Assembly (NCBI GenBank): GCA_035048495.1 | Contig: CM068547.1 | Location: forward strand, 25,613,913-25,677,912 | Source: Euptelea pleiosperma | Lineage: Eukaryota > Streptophyta > Magnoliopsida > Ranunculales > Eupteleaceae | Length of the DNA: 64,000 bases | Direction of reading: 5' to 3' | Shown: positions 1-13,150 of the stretch, one piece after another | Layout: every line of letters starts with the position of its first letter | How positions within the stretch are numbered: the stretch's first letter is position 1 | The notes under the pieces: generated by a model | Seen by the model: only the letters and a program-made list of their open reading frames with translations | Told to the model about the DNA's origin: nothing | Database searches by the model: none | Program-made: the position numbers and the translations under genes

Positions 1-245
1 ATACGGATGTTTGACTAGCCTTTTGGTGGACTCAGAGATTACAAAAAAAAAATCAGCTTGATTGATGATTTCTAGCCATTGGATTTCAGTATCCCTAATA
101 ATGATCCAATTAGAGGGCTAAAAATCAACCCATGAAAAGATCAATCCAACGGCTAAAAATCATCAATCGGATAATTATCATCCTATTTCCACCTAGGATG
201 GGCCAAACATCTATGCAGTCAGTGGTCTCGCAGAGTGCGTCACAT
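1..245. mobile_element. Fold-back MITE, cut by the window start
   Basis: The left arm (GGATGTTTGAC, AAATCAGCTTGATTGATGAT) is mirrored by the right arm (GGATGGGCCAAACATC, CAGTCAGTGGTCTC). It is one of about a dozen copies of the window's main MITE family. Confidence 0.75.
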
Positions 246-490
246 GGAACATGCAAGAAACTTTTGTTTTAATGTTTTTATACTAAAAGGATAAAATAGT
301 AAAGGTCTCATAGCTAGGGAAATATAGCTAAGGAAATAGATCTATATATTTGGAGATGAGAGGAGTGCTTTTAGCTAATCTCCAAATATGGCTAAGCAGT
401 TGTAGACACTGCAGGAGAGCCTTTTTCATGTTTTTTTACTTTCTTTTTAAATGGATAACTATTATGGATTGTTGTTGAAGATGCTCTTAA

Positions 491-528
<38 letters not shown>
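491..528 (+). repeat. (ATCT)n microsatellite
   Basis: About nine uninterrupted ATCT units. Confidence 0.95.
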
Positions 529-703
529 ACTACTTTAAAGCGAAAACTTGGGTTGGGCGACGGTCGAGGGCTTCACAAGAAGCTCATTGTGTATCGATAA
601 GAAAAAAAAACTATGGAAAAAAAAATAAAAAAAGGTTAAAATTTCATCTCCTCTCACATGAGGCTAAAATTTAAAAAAAAAAAAAAAATAATAAGTAATT
701 TTA

Positions 704-994
704 TGACGGACTACAATATGAGCCTTGTGGCACACTCTTAGTTCCATCCCTTGGTGGACCTACATACCAAATATCAGCCTAATTAGTGATTTCTAACCTT
801 TGGATCTGAGTACCCCAATTAATTCTCAAAATCCACAGTTAAAATGAATCATGAATACAACTCTAATCCAATGAATCAAAATTACCAATCAGGATGTATT
901 TTGGTACGTAGATCCAACTAGGGATGGCCAGAGATCCATACGGTCAGTGATCTCTATGAGTGTGCCACATGTCTCATATTGTAGTGAGGGACGA
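704..994. mobile_element. Fold-back MITE, main family
   Basis: The ends GACGGACTACAATATGAGCC and CTCATATTGTAGTGAGGGAC are inverted, and the arms carry CCTTGGTGGACCTACATACC and its inverse. Both arms are present. Confidence 0.8.
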
Positions 995-1039
995 CGTCAT
1001 CATCAAAGTTCTACTCCTTTGCTCCCTAAGCTTCAATAT

Positions 1040-1275
1040 TAGTCTTAGATGAACTCCTAACTACTTCTAATGCCATTTAGTAATCTTAAACCTTTGGACC
1101 TTTATGCCCAAAATAATGCTCAAAATCTACTGTTAAAAATCAACAGATGAAAATGAATCCAATCGAATGCTTAGAAATCACTAATCATGCTAATTTTTTG
1201 CATGTGGGTCCATTTAGAGATGGACCACAATGATCTCTAAGAGTGTGCCACATGTAAGGTGCACATGGCGTCCCA
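1040..1275. mobile_element. Diverged fold-back MITE copy
   Basis: The right arm is clear (GTGGGTCCATTTAGAGATGG, AGAGTGTGCCACATG). The left arm is worn down (AACTCCTAACTACTTCTAATG). Same family as the copy at 704. Confidence 0.55.
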
Positions 1276-2490
1276 TTGTTTGTTTGAAAGAAAATAAAAG
1301 TTATAAATTCTTACATAAAAGAACAAGTGGTACAAGGTTTTATATAGGGAAATTACCCAAATAATTACCTTTTGCAAATTTTATTACCGAAAAGACAAAA
1401 ACTTTTCAACCATTCCAAAATTGTTAATTTTGGTACATTTTCAGACATTATTACCCTTACTATCAAAACAATATAAAACACTTTTTTCATGCAAAAAGTA
1501 AAAAGTAAACATATACCCTCTTTCTCTATCTTATCTTTTTCTCACAAAAGCTTCTCATGTACGTTTCTTCTCCATCCTTCTTCTTCTGCAACTCAACCTC
1601 TTTTTCTCCAATATTTTTCTTTCTTTCTCTTATCTTTTCTTCGTCTTCTTCATCTTTACCGATGGTTCTCTGTACTCATACGCGAAAATTGTAATATGGT
1701 AATAAGTCATTCTTTAACGTAGGAAGCCACTCTCTTTTTTTTCCTCTGCAAATCCACTTCTCCAATATTTTTTGTCTTTGTCAAACTCATGTCATCTATT
1801 TTTCAGCATCTTTTTTGTAAAAGCTTATCATTTGGTTTATATGAGTTTATGGATTTTGTCATCCGTTTCAACTACAACTGCCATATATTTATATGTATAT
1901 GGTCATTTGTAACAATACGAATTATCTCTTGTCGATAAATCTTGTTATCGATTTAACTACCAATGTCATCTCATTTTGATCATCAAGTATGAAGTTCTCT
2001 ATATGAATTATGTTGAAAGTTTGAATGCTATGATCGTAGATGGAAGGGAACTTCTTATTACTTGTCTTGTTAAGAAATATGGGCCAACTGCGTAAGTCAT
2101 TTTAACAAGTTTCGTAAGGAATGAGAGAAAATGAGGGCCTAACGCCATTTGAAAGGATCATGCCAGGTCGTCCAAGGAGAGAAAAAAAATCTTAAGGGAA
2201 AGTTATGCCTATTCAACCAAGGTTTTGCTCGAACTGTAGAAGAAAATAACATAACTGCAAGACTTGTGCTAAGCGAAAGCCAGAAGAGATACCACATGTT
2301 CGTCTTATCCTTGAACGATATTTTACAAATGATAATGAATGATGTATTAAGTTAGTTTTTTTTTAGAATCCCATAATCTTTTTGTAAAACAAATTTCATA
2401 ATTTGAGTCATTTAATTTCTCTTAATCTTTTGTATTTGGTAGGTTTTTGGAATATATCTAAGTGTCCCTTGCTATAGATATATCAATGCC
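1276..2490. other. A/T-rich intergenic DNA, nothing recognised
   Basis: Short open frames are present, including one at 2149-2355, but none has a recognisable domain, splice context or codon pattern. No repeat ends were found. Confidence 0.6.
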
Positions 2491-2639
2491 GAACAAAGCG
2501 ATGATAGTTGTGCTTCTAACAAATGATAGGATTCGTATACATGGATGACAAGATCTATATGAATTGATGCCAAATGACATAAAATAGAAAACTAATGACA
2601 AGTTGTGGTTATAACAACTTATTTGAACCGATGACAGTT

Positions 2640-4330
2640 GTGGTTATAACAATTGACAAGATCCATATGAACTGATGAGAAGTTTTTATAACATATGACA
2701 AGTTGTTATAGTTTTGGCAGCTCGTTTCTTTACAATGACTACAAAAAAATTCAAAGCTTTTAACTTAATAATACACAATATTCGTTGATTACAAAAAAAA
2801 AAAATACACAACATTCGTTACATTATAATCTACAATCTTTGGAGTACTCATTTTCTTTTTGGAAGTATATATAGGGGGTTACTCTTCTTCTCATGTTCAA
2901 ATTTCCTTTTCTTTTTACTTGGAGAAAACTTCTTTTTAAGCGTGTTTGGTAAACTTTTTAATCCTGCCAAGGCTTCTGCACCACTCAATTTTCTATCAGT
3001 TTTGCATCACTTTGAGTTATATCCATTTATCTCCATCAAGATCGTATCAAGGTCGTTGTGACAGCCTTGTATACCTCATCACCCAACCCTTTCCCATTCC
3101 ACTCATTCACAGCTTCTATACCACATTTGTATTAACGACATCCTTCTTTATCTTTCATTACCCCAATCATTTCTATAATAATTGGTGTAGAGACTATCCA
3201 TTCTGAAAAAGAGAAAAGTATGGTTTAAAAAAGAGAAAACATAATGACAAATGTATAACACAGGAAAAATAGATGCTGGAAAATGACAAAATAGGAGAAA
3301 ACATATGATGAAAAATGAGAAAATAGATGATGATAAAGGAGAAAACAGATGACAGTAAAGAAGAAAACATATGATAAAAAATGAGAAAACATATGATAGA
3401 AAAGAAGAAAACAGATGACAAAAAATGAGAAAATAGATGATAGAAAAGAAGAAAACAAATGATAGAGTGAAGGAAAAAATAGATTATAGGAAAGGATAAA
3501 AAAATGAGTCGTCTTAGTTTAAACGGTAAGAAATGCCCTAAACTAGTATTTGATGAAATAAAATAGTAGACAAACAAAATAAAAGGAGAAATAGATTGAC
3601 AAGATCCATATGAACTAATGACAGTTGTTGTTATGACATATGACAAATTGTGGTTATACTTTTGGCAGCTTGTTTCTTAATTTACAATGATTATATTTAC
3701 AAAAAAAAAAAAAATTGAGCCAAAACTTAATAATACACAACATTCATATACAAGTACGAGTACGTGTGTTTAAGTATATGCATCTAAGTATGCTTATCGT
3801 TACATTAGGATGCACCTTCTTTGGAGTACTCGTTTTCCTCTTAGAAGTATAGGGGTTACTCATCTCTTCAGGTTCAAATTTCATCTTCTTCTTACTTGGG
3901 GAAAACCTGATTTTAAGCGTGTTTGGTGAACATTTTAACTCGACGATGCCTTTGTACCACTCGATTTGTTATCGGTATTGCATCACTTCCAGCATCTGAT
4001 TGGGTTGTACTCATTCATCTCCATCAAGGCCATCAAGGCTATTGTAACAGCCTTGATAGCCTTATAGATTTCCTCACTCAACTTTTTTCCATTCCCAACT
4101 TCTGCACCACATTTGTATTCACGACATCCTTCTGAAAAATGATAAAAGAATGGTTTGAAAAGGAGAAAATAGAATGACAGAAAAAGAAAAAAGAGAATGA
4201 GAAAAAAAGAGAAAACAGATGATAGAAAAGCAAAAGATATATGACAAGAGGAGAAAATAAATGACAAATAAATAAAACAGATGACAGAAAAAAGAAAACA
4301 GATGACAAAGTCGTTTAACATAATACATGT
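2640..4330. repeat. Tandem duplication of a block of about 900 bases with purine-rich minisatellites
   Basis: Two diverged units start with GACAAGATCCATATGAACT (near 2660 and 3598). They continue through TTTTGGCAGCT(C/T)GTTTCTT, TTTGGAGTACTC and GGGGTTACTC, and end in A/G-rich minisatellites (3195-3500 and 4130-4320) based on GA(G)AAAACA(G/T)ATGA(C/T)A. The long reverse-strand frames over the minisatellites are low-complexity artefacts. No gene is supported. Confidence 0.7.
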
Positions 4331-4596
4331 AAATGGTATGATATGCTTAGTTAATTCCTACTCCAACCAAAATAATTAATTAACCTTCTATTACCCCCAT
4401 GATCCTTTTCTCGAGGCCTATCACCCCCATGATCCTCACCTTTAGAGAAGTGACTTGTCACCTTGGCTTGCCCCAAAACATCAACAAAATAGCCCTCTAA
4501 TCACCCCATCTAAAGAGGAGAACACACTAGAGATCTAGGAGAAAAAATCACCATTTTCGTGCCTAAGAGAAGACTTCAATCTTTAGCAAACTCTCG

Positions 4597-5005
4597 CTGT
4601 CCAAAATTTTCTATTATTGTGATCAACTACGTACCCATCTTAGGCCCGTTTGAAAACCTACTTCCCACAGCCTATTTCATTCACCAATACCACCATCTTA
4701 AAGCCCTCATTATCCTCTCTCAACTCCCAAAGTCTTGAACCCAAATTCATTTGGAAACTATCTCAAACATTAACCTAAATTCCCCTAGTTGACAACTTTT
4801 ATAGGCCTAGCTGTCCAGAATTTTCTACTATTGTGACTGAGTGGTGCCCATCTTAGGCTTGTTTGAAAACTCACTTTCCTTCGTCCATTTAACCGTGCAA
4901 CACCATCATCTTAGAGCTTTCAATACCCAAAATCCCAGACCAGATTCCTTCGACAACTATCTCAAATATTAGCCAAAACACCTTCAGTTGACCATTTCAA
5001 TAGTT
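4597..5005 (+). repeat. Tandem duplication, two units of about 200 bases
   Basis: The unit at 4597-4806 and the unit at 4807-5005 share CTGTCCA(A/G)AATTTTCTA, CCCATCTTAGGC(C/T)(C/T)GTTTG and ACTATCTCAAA(C/T)ATTA in order. They are diverged by many substitutions. Confidence 0.65.
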
Positions 5006-8000
5006 TTTCTCAGACTTAGCCAAATTTTCAGCAACACGCGATTGAAGAGTTTTGAAGCATTTTTGGCGAAACTTCTGATTCTAAGTGGTCTAAAGTTCCA
5101 AGCAAAATCCAAAAGGACGCGAAGCACGGTGAGATCATTCTTTGCATTATTTTTCTCCTTTATTTGATTATTTTCATTTATTTTTCAAAATTAGTTATTT
5201 GCTTTCAAAACCATTTATTTCATTTTTTTATAGCCAGGGGAGACCGCAAAGGTAAGCGGTGGGATGCTTAAGATCCTTGTGAAAGCATATTTGACATTTT
5301 TTTTCCTTTCCTTTAGAAGTTTATTTTTCTATTTTCCTTTTGTAGATACATAAAAATGGACACGACGTATGTATCACTAACGATATACTGAAAGTACTAT
5401 ATCACTTCTCAAATACTTAGAGACCCTCTTTGGTCGACACGTGGCAGAGATGAGAGCCTATAAAAATTAGAATTTACAGAAGGAATGAGGAGCTTTTTTT
5501 TTATGGAAATGGAGGAAAAGAATGTGAAATGTATACAAAAGGGGTTGTTCTAGAATGTAAAAAAGAAAGATTGGTTAATGAAAGATTGGCCATTGCCGGC
5601 CTCCCGTGGATGTAGTCGCCGGCAAGTCCCAGCGATGAACCGCGTACGTATTGTGTTGTGTTCTTGATTTATGCTTTAATTTTACTTTATTTATTATTTG
5701 ATTAATTGATAATTGTTACTTGTGGAGGGAGGATCTTGGAGATCGAACGGCAGCGCCGATTTTATCCTTTCCACCTTCTTATTTTATTGCTACACCGGTA
5801 TTACCTTGGTTATTTTTATAGGATTCCACTTTTCGATATTCGAAAACTGTTCAATCTAGCCGGCTAGACTGAATTGCGAGGTCAACCCATAATTATCCCG
5901 TATCAACACTCGAACAATCTTCTTTTGATTATCGTTACCATAAAAGTGAGTGGCATTCACATTTACAAGTTGCTCGATTTTGAGGTTTCCTTAAGAGGCT
6001 TGCAAGTTGAGAGGTACCCAGGTGGAGTTCGATGCGGTCTTGTGCCAAAATCCTCGACACATTTTATGAGCTACAGTTAGTCCATCTGGTATTTTCTGCA
6101 AAAAAAAATGTTGGAATATGCACGAATTATCAACAACTCAGTAGATTCGCTCCATCACCCATAATTTTATGGGGATGAGTAGTTCAAACATTATAAAAAC
6201 TATACAATAATCAAAATGTGCATCAATGCTATCGATAATTAAATAATAGACTCATAGGGTAAATCTCAAAACCTTAATGAATGAAAATATAACCGAGAGT
6301 GAATGGTTGGGCTAAACATGCGACTTTCTTACGGGCAGACCATGCCGTTAATTCCACCACAAGGATCTAGGGATGTTTTAGGTCTTTCACCATTGGGAGC
6401 AAAATGTCCCCATTGCTTTTTAGGAATGTTCTTAGAATTTAAAAGAGCAACCAAGGGGTCGTGGTCCTATGATACATTCGAACCTTCAAAATAATAATAA
6501 TGATCAAATGATGATCGTGAACCCCAATGCATCTTCAACAACAATAATAACGATCCAGTCAATATAAATATGAATGATCACATGCATAAATATAAAATCG
6601 GAGATGCATAATTTTTGACAACACATGATTTCATAAGATAATTCAAAACTTATAATTATCTAATTTATGAACACATGAATATAATGAATAATAATTTAAA
6701 ATACATCCATAGAAGCAAGATATCGAAAACATAATCCTACCTTAACTTCGCTATCGAAATAACTTTAATTCTTTCTTTTGTCTCCCTCTCATAGGTCCAA
6801 TTTCAAGACTATCGAACCTTCAATTAAATCCATTATCTAAGTTAAATCAAATTAATTGCAGTTGATTATAAAAATTATCTTCTAGATTAGGTTTATTCGG
6901 TGTTTTGATTGAAGAGATTTTTAAAGGAATAAGGGTGACACGATCTAGACCCTTTTTCTTTTTAAAAATAAATAAATAAATAACAACAATTGGGAAAACT
7001 AATGCAAGTTCTAAAGAGATTAAGAATTTTTAGAAAATAAAATAAAGATTCTTGGGGGTAAATCTAGTTAGTACGATCAAGGAATATAATGGTTAGAGCC
7101 AAAATAATGGAGAAAAATAATAAAATAAATGTTAATCCAATAATGATGGTTGAATATCAATGTGATGGGTGTTAATCCAACGGTGGGGATGATCTGGGGT
7201 GCAAGGATGGGTGATAGAGATCATGCTTTGGCCAATAAAACTTGTACATATGGTAAGGCCCCAGGACTGAAAGGTATCGTGCTTGAGTTGGATCGGATGG
7301 TTAAAACGAGATATTCTTTTAATCCTTATGAGAAGGCATAAGCTGATGCACTGTCAACAATTGAGGTGGCAACCGATACTTCTATGCTATCATGCTGGTT
7401 GATCTACGTGTATGTTGTTTGGACGGACCAAGTAGCTAAGAATAAGCAATGGTGATTTCTGATTGGAAGGTTCTCTTGATCAGGATGATCATATGCTAGC
7501 CAAAAATGGAACAGACAGATAGATGATGCGATTAAGAAGTTGACATATATGAAAATTATAGATGTAACTGGTTCATTCATGAATGGGTTTATAGAACTGA
7601 AGACAGTTATAAAATGTAAGATGATGAAAAGGCATGACTAAAACATGATGACTGGTTGATTTGGTGGCTAGGAAGAAGAGAAAGATTACCTGAAGATCAA
7701 CATCGATCCTCTTCACTAGCTAGTAAGGACCAAAGGTCTCCCTGATCTACTCTAAAAGAGGCAGTAACCATACGGACCTTAGCTCACAACATAACCACAC
7801 TCTATTCACAATTAAAAAGTATAAGCACGAATAGTTAAAGAAGAAACAAAGAAAATCCATGTTACAAGAAACAAGAATTAAAATACAATAATCATAAAGA
7901 ATCAAAATGTTAATTTAGAAAAAAGAGGGGCATGAATAGGATAAAAGATCTCTTACCTGAATATGAAGTGCTAACCGGTTGGAGGGGAGAATGATGATCA

Positions 8001-8164
8001 CACAGTGATCTAGTTGCCCGATTGAACGGAGGATGATGATCACACGATGATCTGGTTGCCCGGTTGAAGATCAAGGCAAAGGGTTGTGGATCCTGAATGG
8101 TAGCTCTTGATGGAAGTTTAGTGTTGTAATAGGTGGAGAGGTGTTGATCTACAATTATGTAGAT
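5006..8164. other. Intergenic DNA without recognised genes
   Basis: Mostly A/T-rich. Short frames around 5874, 6303 and 7150 have no recognisable domain or intron context. The tandem phrase CACA(C/G)(A/T)GATGATCT(A/G)GTTGCCCG appears twice near 8000-8065. No transposon ends were resolved. Confidence 0.55.
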
Positions 8165-9795
8165 TGATAATGCTCATTTTGTGCTTATTATCCGTTTTAA
8201 CTTTTGGGCATTATCGAGTTTCATGAGCTTGTAATTTTACATTTTAATGTAAAATGCATCATAGGTGTCTCATGCACAACTTATCTAATTTAGACCCTCA
8301 TTACGTGCATATTTGATACATATAGGGCATTCGTCGCATGAGAGACTTTTGTGCAAGCCATTGGAGTCTCTTAAGAGGCTTATCATAAATTTTCAAGCCA
8401 TGCAAGCCATGAAGTCACTTGTTCAAGCCATGAGAGCCATTGAAGCCATCACACCTTTATGGAGCCATTCCAAGCCATTGGAGCCTTAGGATTCTCAAGC
8501 CATCAAAGCCACATGGAGCCTTCACATGGGTGAAAGGGACAAGTCAAGAAGGAGAATGCTCAATGTGGTAAAGAATAGGCCTTGTCTTCTCTCAAGCCCA
8601 TAACATGCATCTTTCTAGCTTGTTTTCCACCTACCCTCTTACACTTCTTACACATCTCCTTCTCCCATGTGTACCCCCTCATTTTGAGCTTGACCTTGGG
8701 CACTCTTTTGATTACATTTGAACCACTTACACCATTTTGGTAACAAGAATGAGCTCTCCTTTGACCACTTTCCACCTCATCTCCACCTCTCATCTCCACC
8801 TATCACTCATCCACATCACCTTCCACCTCATCACCTTCCATCTTCTATATAAGCTCACTTTGAGCTTATGAGAGGGCCTTCTTCATTTATCTAGTGAGTC
8901 TATTTTAGAGAGCCCAAGAATCTCAAGCAAGTCCTTTCTCTCCTCTTTCTTATTTTCTTTTTTTTTACTTAGTTTCCATGGCCATCCACACCATGGTTGG
9001 CTAGACCCTTAGCTAGGGCTAGAGAGGAGGCATTTTCCCTCTCCCTTTTGTGACTTATTGAGTGTAGATCCATGTTTATGAGAGCTTCATTGTAGAGATT
9101 TTCCCAATACTTTAATGAAGTTGTTTTGTATCCTTTCATGTTGTATGTCATGTATACTTCATAGTTGGACATCAAAACATTAATGAAGATTTGAGGTATT
9201 TCTTTTACTTGTTCTTGTGAGTCTTTTTATGATTTCTTTTGATCTATTATGTCTTGCATTATAGATACTTAGGAACTCACATATTTGCACTCACACACTA
9301 GAATGTTCTAGTTTTGATTTTATTATCTAAAAATGCCTTAGTGGGAATATTATTTTTTTACTTCATCTTTGTGATTCATTTCTTTATCTTTGGTGGGAGA
9401 GCAACTCTTTAGTTGTTTCTTCTCTTCTTGGACTACACTCATTAAGGAGCAAAGGGGAAGGGTCTAGGCCAAATCTTAATGCCCTAGCACTCTTCTTCTC
9501 TTGTAGTTTTTCTCCTCAAAAATTTGCCCACCATTAGTGGTACATTCAACCATTTGCACACTTTTTCTCTCATTTCATAGCATCCATTCACTACACATCA
9601 CACACTACTCTTCTTTCCATTTTTTCTCTTTCCACTTGTAGTAACACTTGCACTAGTCATTCACTCCCAATCCTTGTGATTCGACCATGGGAAGCCCATG
9701 ATTTTAAAACTAACTACAATTTGACATTCCTAGTTACACTCACTTTCACTTTGTTACACATACACTTTGTTGTCTAGGGAGAACATTGTTGCATC
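8165..9795 (+). mobile_element. Probable Ty3/gypsy solo LTR
   Basis: It begins TGATAATGCTCATTTTGTGC and has a TATATAAG box near 8846. The C/T-rich U5 ends with GACCATGGGAAGCCCATG, ACAATTTGAC and TTGTCTAGGGAGAACA, a pattern typical of plant gypsy LTR ends. No primer-binding site or coding region follows. Edges are approximate and no target duplication was confirmed. Confidence 0.5.
8350..8525 (+). repeat. AAGCCAT repeat cluster in the LTR U3
   Basis: AGCCA(T/C) recurs about a dozen times in 175 bases with irregular spacing, upstream of the LTR TATA box. It is probably promoter-type repetition. Confidence 0.7.
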
Positions 9796-11221
9796 CACAT
9801 CATATCATATTTAAGAGATACATTATTGTATTCTCTTCTTAAGAGTGTGCACAATCAAAGTTGTAACATAGATCCTACCAAACAAGTCTGACTGCTGCTC
9901 CTTTGGTTAGCAACACGACATTGACGTGTTAGAGATGGGAAAGAGACATAAAAGGTTGAAGGTTTAGGTTAAGGAGGAGGTTTTCAACACGTACTTAAAG
10001 ATTGACGAGAGGAGTTCGGCTGGTGAGTTTGACTCATTCAATTTGTATAAGGGTTTGTTATGGGTGACATGTCTAAGTTGTGATAGAAAAAAAAAGTTTA
10101 GTTTTAAAAAAATATTAGATATGAATACGAAGTCATAAACAAAATATTTAAAAAAGCCAAGAATGAGTTTTATTGTAAAAGCTAAAAAAGGGAAACAATA
10201 AAATATAAATGGCATAGGTATTGGACGGTTATAGAGTTGGAAATGTTTCATGAACAAAGAAAATAATATAATAATAAAAAGTGATGTGTGGCTGATGGGT
10301 TGTGTATGCATTAATTAATATTAAGTATTTACATATATATACTATACTATTACTTAATAGTTAATTATGTATTAATATCATGTATTGTATACACTATACA
10401 TTGTCTTATAGTTTAATTAGTTTGTATAATCATAAGTCACATATTAATAATTAGATGTTTAATTTAGCATATTATTATACATCAAATAAACTAATATGCA
10501 TGGTAGGGTGTTATGTCACACACCCATCACTATTGTAAATAACATTCGTGATCCACACGTGCACAATAATGACTATTAAAACCATAAGTTAAACTACACG
10601 TAATTATCAATTTATTTCAACTAACCATTTTAAAAAAATGCACTACCCGTATTGAACTCAAAACAGTTCAAAATTTTCGGAGGTCCTACTAAGCCCGTGT
10701 GGGCCCACAAGAAGTGGACCAAAAACCCTGAAAATGTAATTTTCTTCGAGTCGGCCAAAATTTCATGTGGAAGTCCTAACGGTTAGATGATTACGTTTTA
10801 TGAAAAAAAATGCATGAAATTACCCTTTAAGGGTTCTTAGGGTTTTACAATCTTCGTGTTCTTTCAAATTGGAGAGCGAATTCATCAAAGTTGCAGAGCT
10901 CATTCGTTTAAAGAAAAATATTTATGGTGAAGCTAAACAGGTTTTCAAAGGTTTTAAAGGGAGTTTTGATTAGACACAAAAAATTGTCGGTATCTTTTTG
11001 GCATGATCCCTAGTCATGCGATGATAAACAACGGTTGTTTTTCGCCATAGTGTTGTCTTTTCGTCAAAGTCGTCATTGGGAATAGGCATAAAAAAGTTGT
11101 TGCAGCCTTTTGAAAGTCAAAATCAAAAATAGTTTTTTTTTTGTATTTCAAAAATGTCTTTTGACTGTTCTGTAATAAAAAGTGAAAACGTTAATTATTT
11201 GAGTAATATCCCTTTTATATA
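9796..11221. other. A/T-rich intergenic DNA
   Basis: Nothing recognised. It has very A/T-rich runs near 10310-10500 and a reverse-strand frame at 9964-10311 with no domain or splice context. Confidence 0.55.
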
Positions 11222-11835
11222 TGGGCTGGGATATAATGACTCATGCTAATCCTACTAATATAATGACTAATGGACGTGGGCCCCACATGCCGATGAGTTA
11301 AGGACTGATTTTTGGTGATGATATTCTTCTCAACATGGATATAACCCTTACAAAAAGTCAGCCCATTCCAACATTTGTAGTATTATGAAAAGCGGATTTC
11401 AAGTTGAAAATTTTTGGATCGTTCTAATTTCTCCGTTAAATTTAAGTCCATATTTAAGGAGATCATCCTTACAAAAAATCAGCACTTAACTCATCCACAT
11501 GTCGGCCCCACATCCATTAGTCATTTATTAGTAATAATAGCATGAGTCAACATATCCCATCTCCTTACCATGGAGATCATCCTCACAAAAATCAATAATT
11601 TTTAAAACCTCTAACCCTATCAAATATGGACCTAAATTTAATGGTGAAAATGGATGGTCCAATGTTTTTCGACTTGCAATCCACTTTTCTTAAGGCTATA
11701 AATGTTGGAATGGGCTTATTTATGTGAGGTTGATATCCTTGTTGAGAAGAATATCATCACAAAAATTAGCCTTTAATTAACTCATCTACTGTAGGCGCCA
11801 CATCCATTAGTCATCTATTTTACTTATTAATGGAC
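11222..11835. mobile_element. Fold-back element plus a related second half
   Basis: 11222-11568 has inverted arms: GGGATATAATGACTCATGCT with GACTAATGGACGTGGG at the left, and CCATTAGTCATTTATTAGTA with GAGTCAACATATCCCAT at the right. 11570-11835 repeats one arm type (ATCATCCTCACAAAAATCA, CCACATCCATTAGTCATC). The core resembles the fold-back at 53530. Confidence 0.7.
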
Positions 11836-12001
11836 AAAGGCCCTTCTTGCAGTATGGATTGACATTTTTCATATTTCCAAAATTGTCCCTATTTTTGCTT
11901 CTTTTCTTTTCTTCAATTTATTTACTTGGCATGGGTTCTTCGATCTTTTTGATGTCAAACACACGTCACCCCTACTACTCAGTCAATACTCCTCTCTGCT
12001 C

Positions 12002-12067
12002 AGTGGCAGAGCCAAGATTTTTTCTTTATGGATTTTAAAAGTTAAGGGCCCCTCCTGGCTCCACTAC
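12002..12067. mobile_element. Tiny remnant with both GGCAGAGCCA-type ends
   Basis: CAGTGGCAGAGCCAAGATTT is followed within 65 bases by TCCTGGCTCCACTAC, an inverted copy. It is an internally deleted relative of the element at 15801. Confidence 0.5.
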
Positions 12068-12489
12068 TAGACAACCATGAAAGTTATGAAGACAGTTTAA
12101 TAATTAGAAAGTTGTAGTTGGGACAGTTTAATAATTAGACAGTTTAATAATTAGACAGTTGAATTTCCATTCAATTCACTGAAGTTTCAGCATATTCAAA
12201 ATGATATACTTTCAAAATAATAGTAAACACCAATATGAAAAGTACAAGAAAACATGTAGTTAAAAAGGTAAGTAGGGTGTTTATGGGTCGGTTCCTAAGG
12301 TACACATAATTAGATCTAATATTGTTGTTTCTTATTGGTTTCGATTCTTAAAATGATAGATTTGGAACTGTAACTGATTGTTTGGTTCCAGTTGGTTTCG
12401 CTTATGGTTCTAGTTCCAGGTATCAATTCCAATATTAATAATATGACAATTTTAACACTATATTTACTAGGGGCCGCCATTTGCGTTGC

Positions 12490-12665
12490 ACAGGCACCTT
12501 ACATATGGCATCACCTTACACATGGAATATTGTTAGAGATCACTGAGCATATAGATGTTGGCCCCATCCCTAGGTGGACCTACATACAAAAATTCATCTT
12601 GATTAATTATTTTTATCAATTGGATTAGAGACTTTTCATGGTTTCTTTTTAACTATGGATTTTGA
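12490..12665. mobile_element. Half copy of the main fold-back MITE
   Basis: The left arm only: CCATCCCTAGGTGGACCTAC and ATTGGATTAGAGAC...TTTTTAACTATGGATTTTGAG. Confidence 0.6.
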
Positions 12666-12817
12666 GTACTATTTGGCAATGACAAAACGACGCCACTATG
12701 CAACATGATAATATCCATGGCTCTTGGACCATGTGATCATTAATCTTTTAATAATAGGTATATGCAATACACTTAATTATCTTCTTTATTTTTATGTTTT
12801 TTCAAACATTCAAATTG

Positions 12818-13150
12818 ATAATGGACCATATTATGAGCCATGTGGCGTACTCTTAGATATCACTAACCGTATGGATGTTTGACCCATCCCTAGCTAGGTA
12901 GACCTACGTATATTCATCATGATTATTATTTTATATCCGCTGGACTAGAGTCTTTTTCATGGTTTATTTGTAACTGTGGATTTCTAGCAGTATTTGGGGT
13001 ACTCAGATTCAAAGGTTAGAAATCATTATTCAGGTCTATTTTTGTTACATAAGTCCATCTAGGGATGGGCCAAATATCCATACGGTCAGTAGCCTCTAAT
13101 AGTGCGCCATGTGGCTTACATTGTGGGCCCGTCGTCAACTTTGATGATGG
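12818..13150. mobile_element. Fold-back MITE, main family
   Basis: The left arm from ATATTATGAGCCATGTGGCG and the right arm to GCCATGTGGCTTACATTGTG are inverted copies around a centre with GTATTTGGGGTACTCAGATT. Confidence 0.8.

Noticed and set aside
2149..2355. Possible small gene (68 codons)
   Set aside because: The composition is not extreme, but no family is recognised, and there is no start context, intron or neighbouring exon to support it.
3194..3646. Long reverse-strand frame of 150 codons rich in Phe, Ser, Ile and Leu
   Set aside because: It is translated from an A/G-rich minisatellite, with overlapping frames of similar composition on the same strand. It has no domain or splice context.
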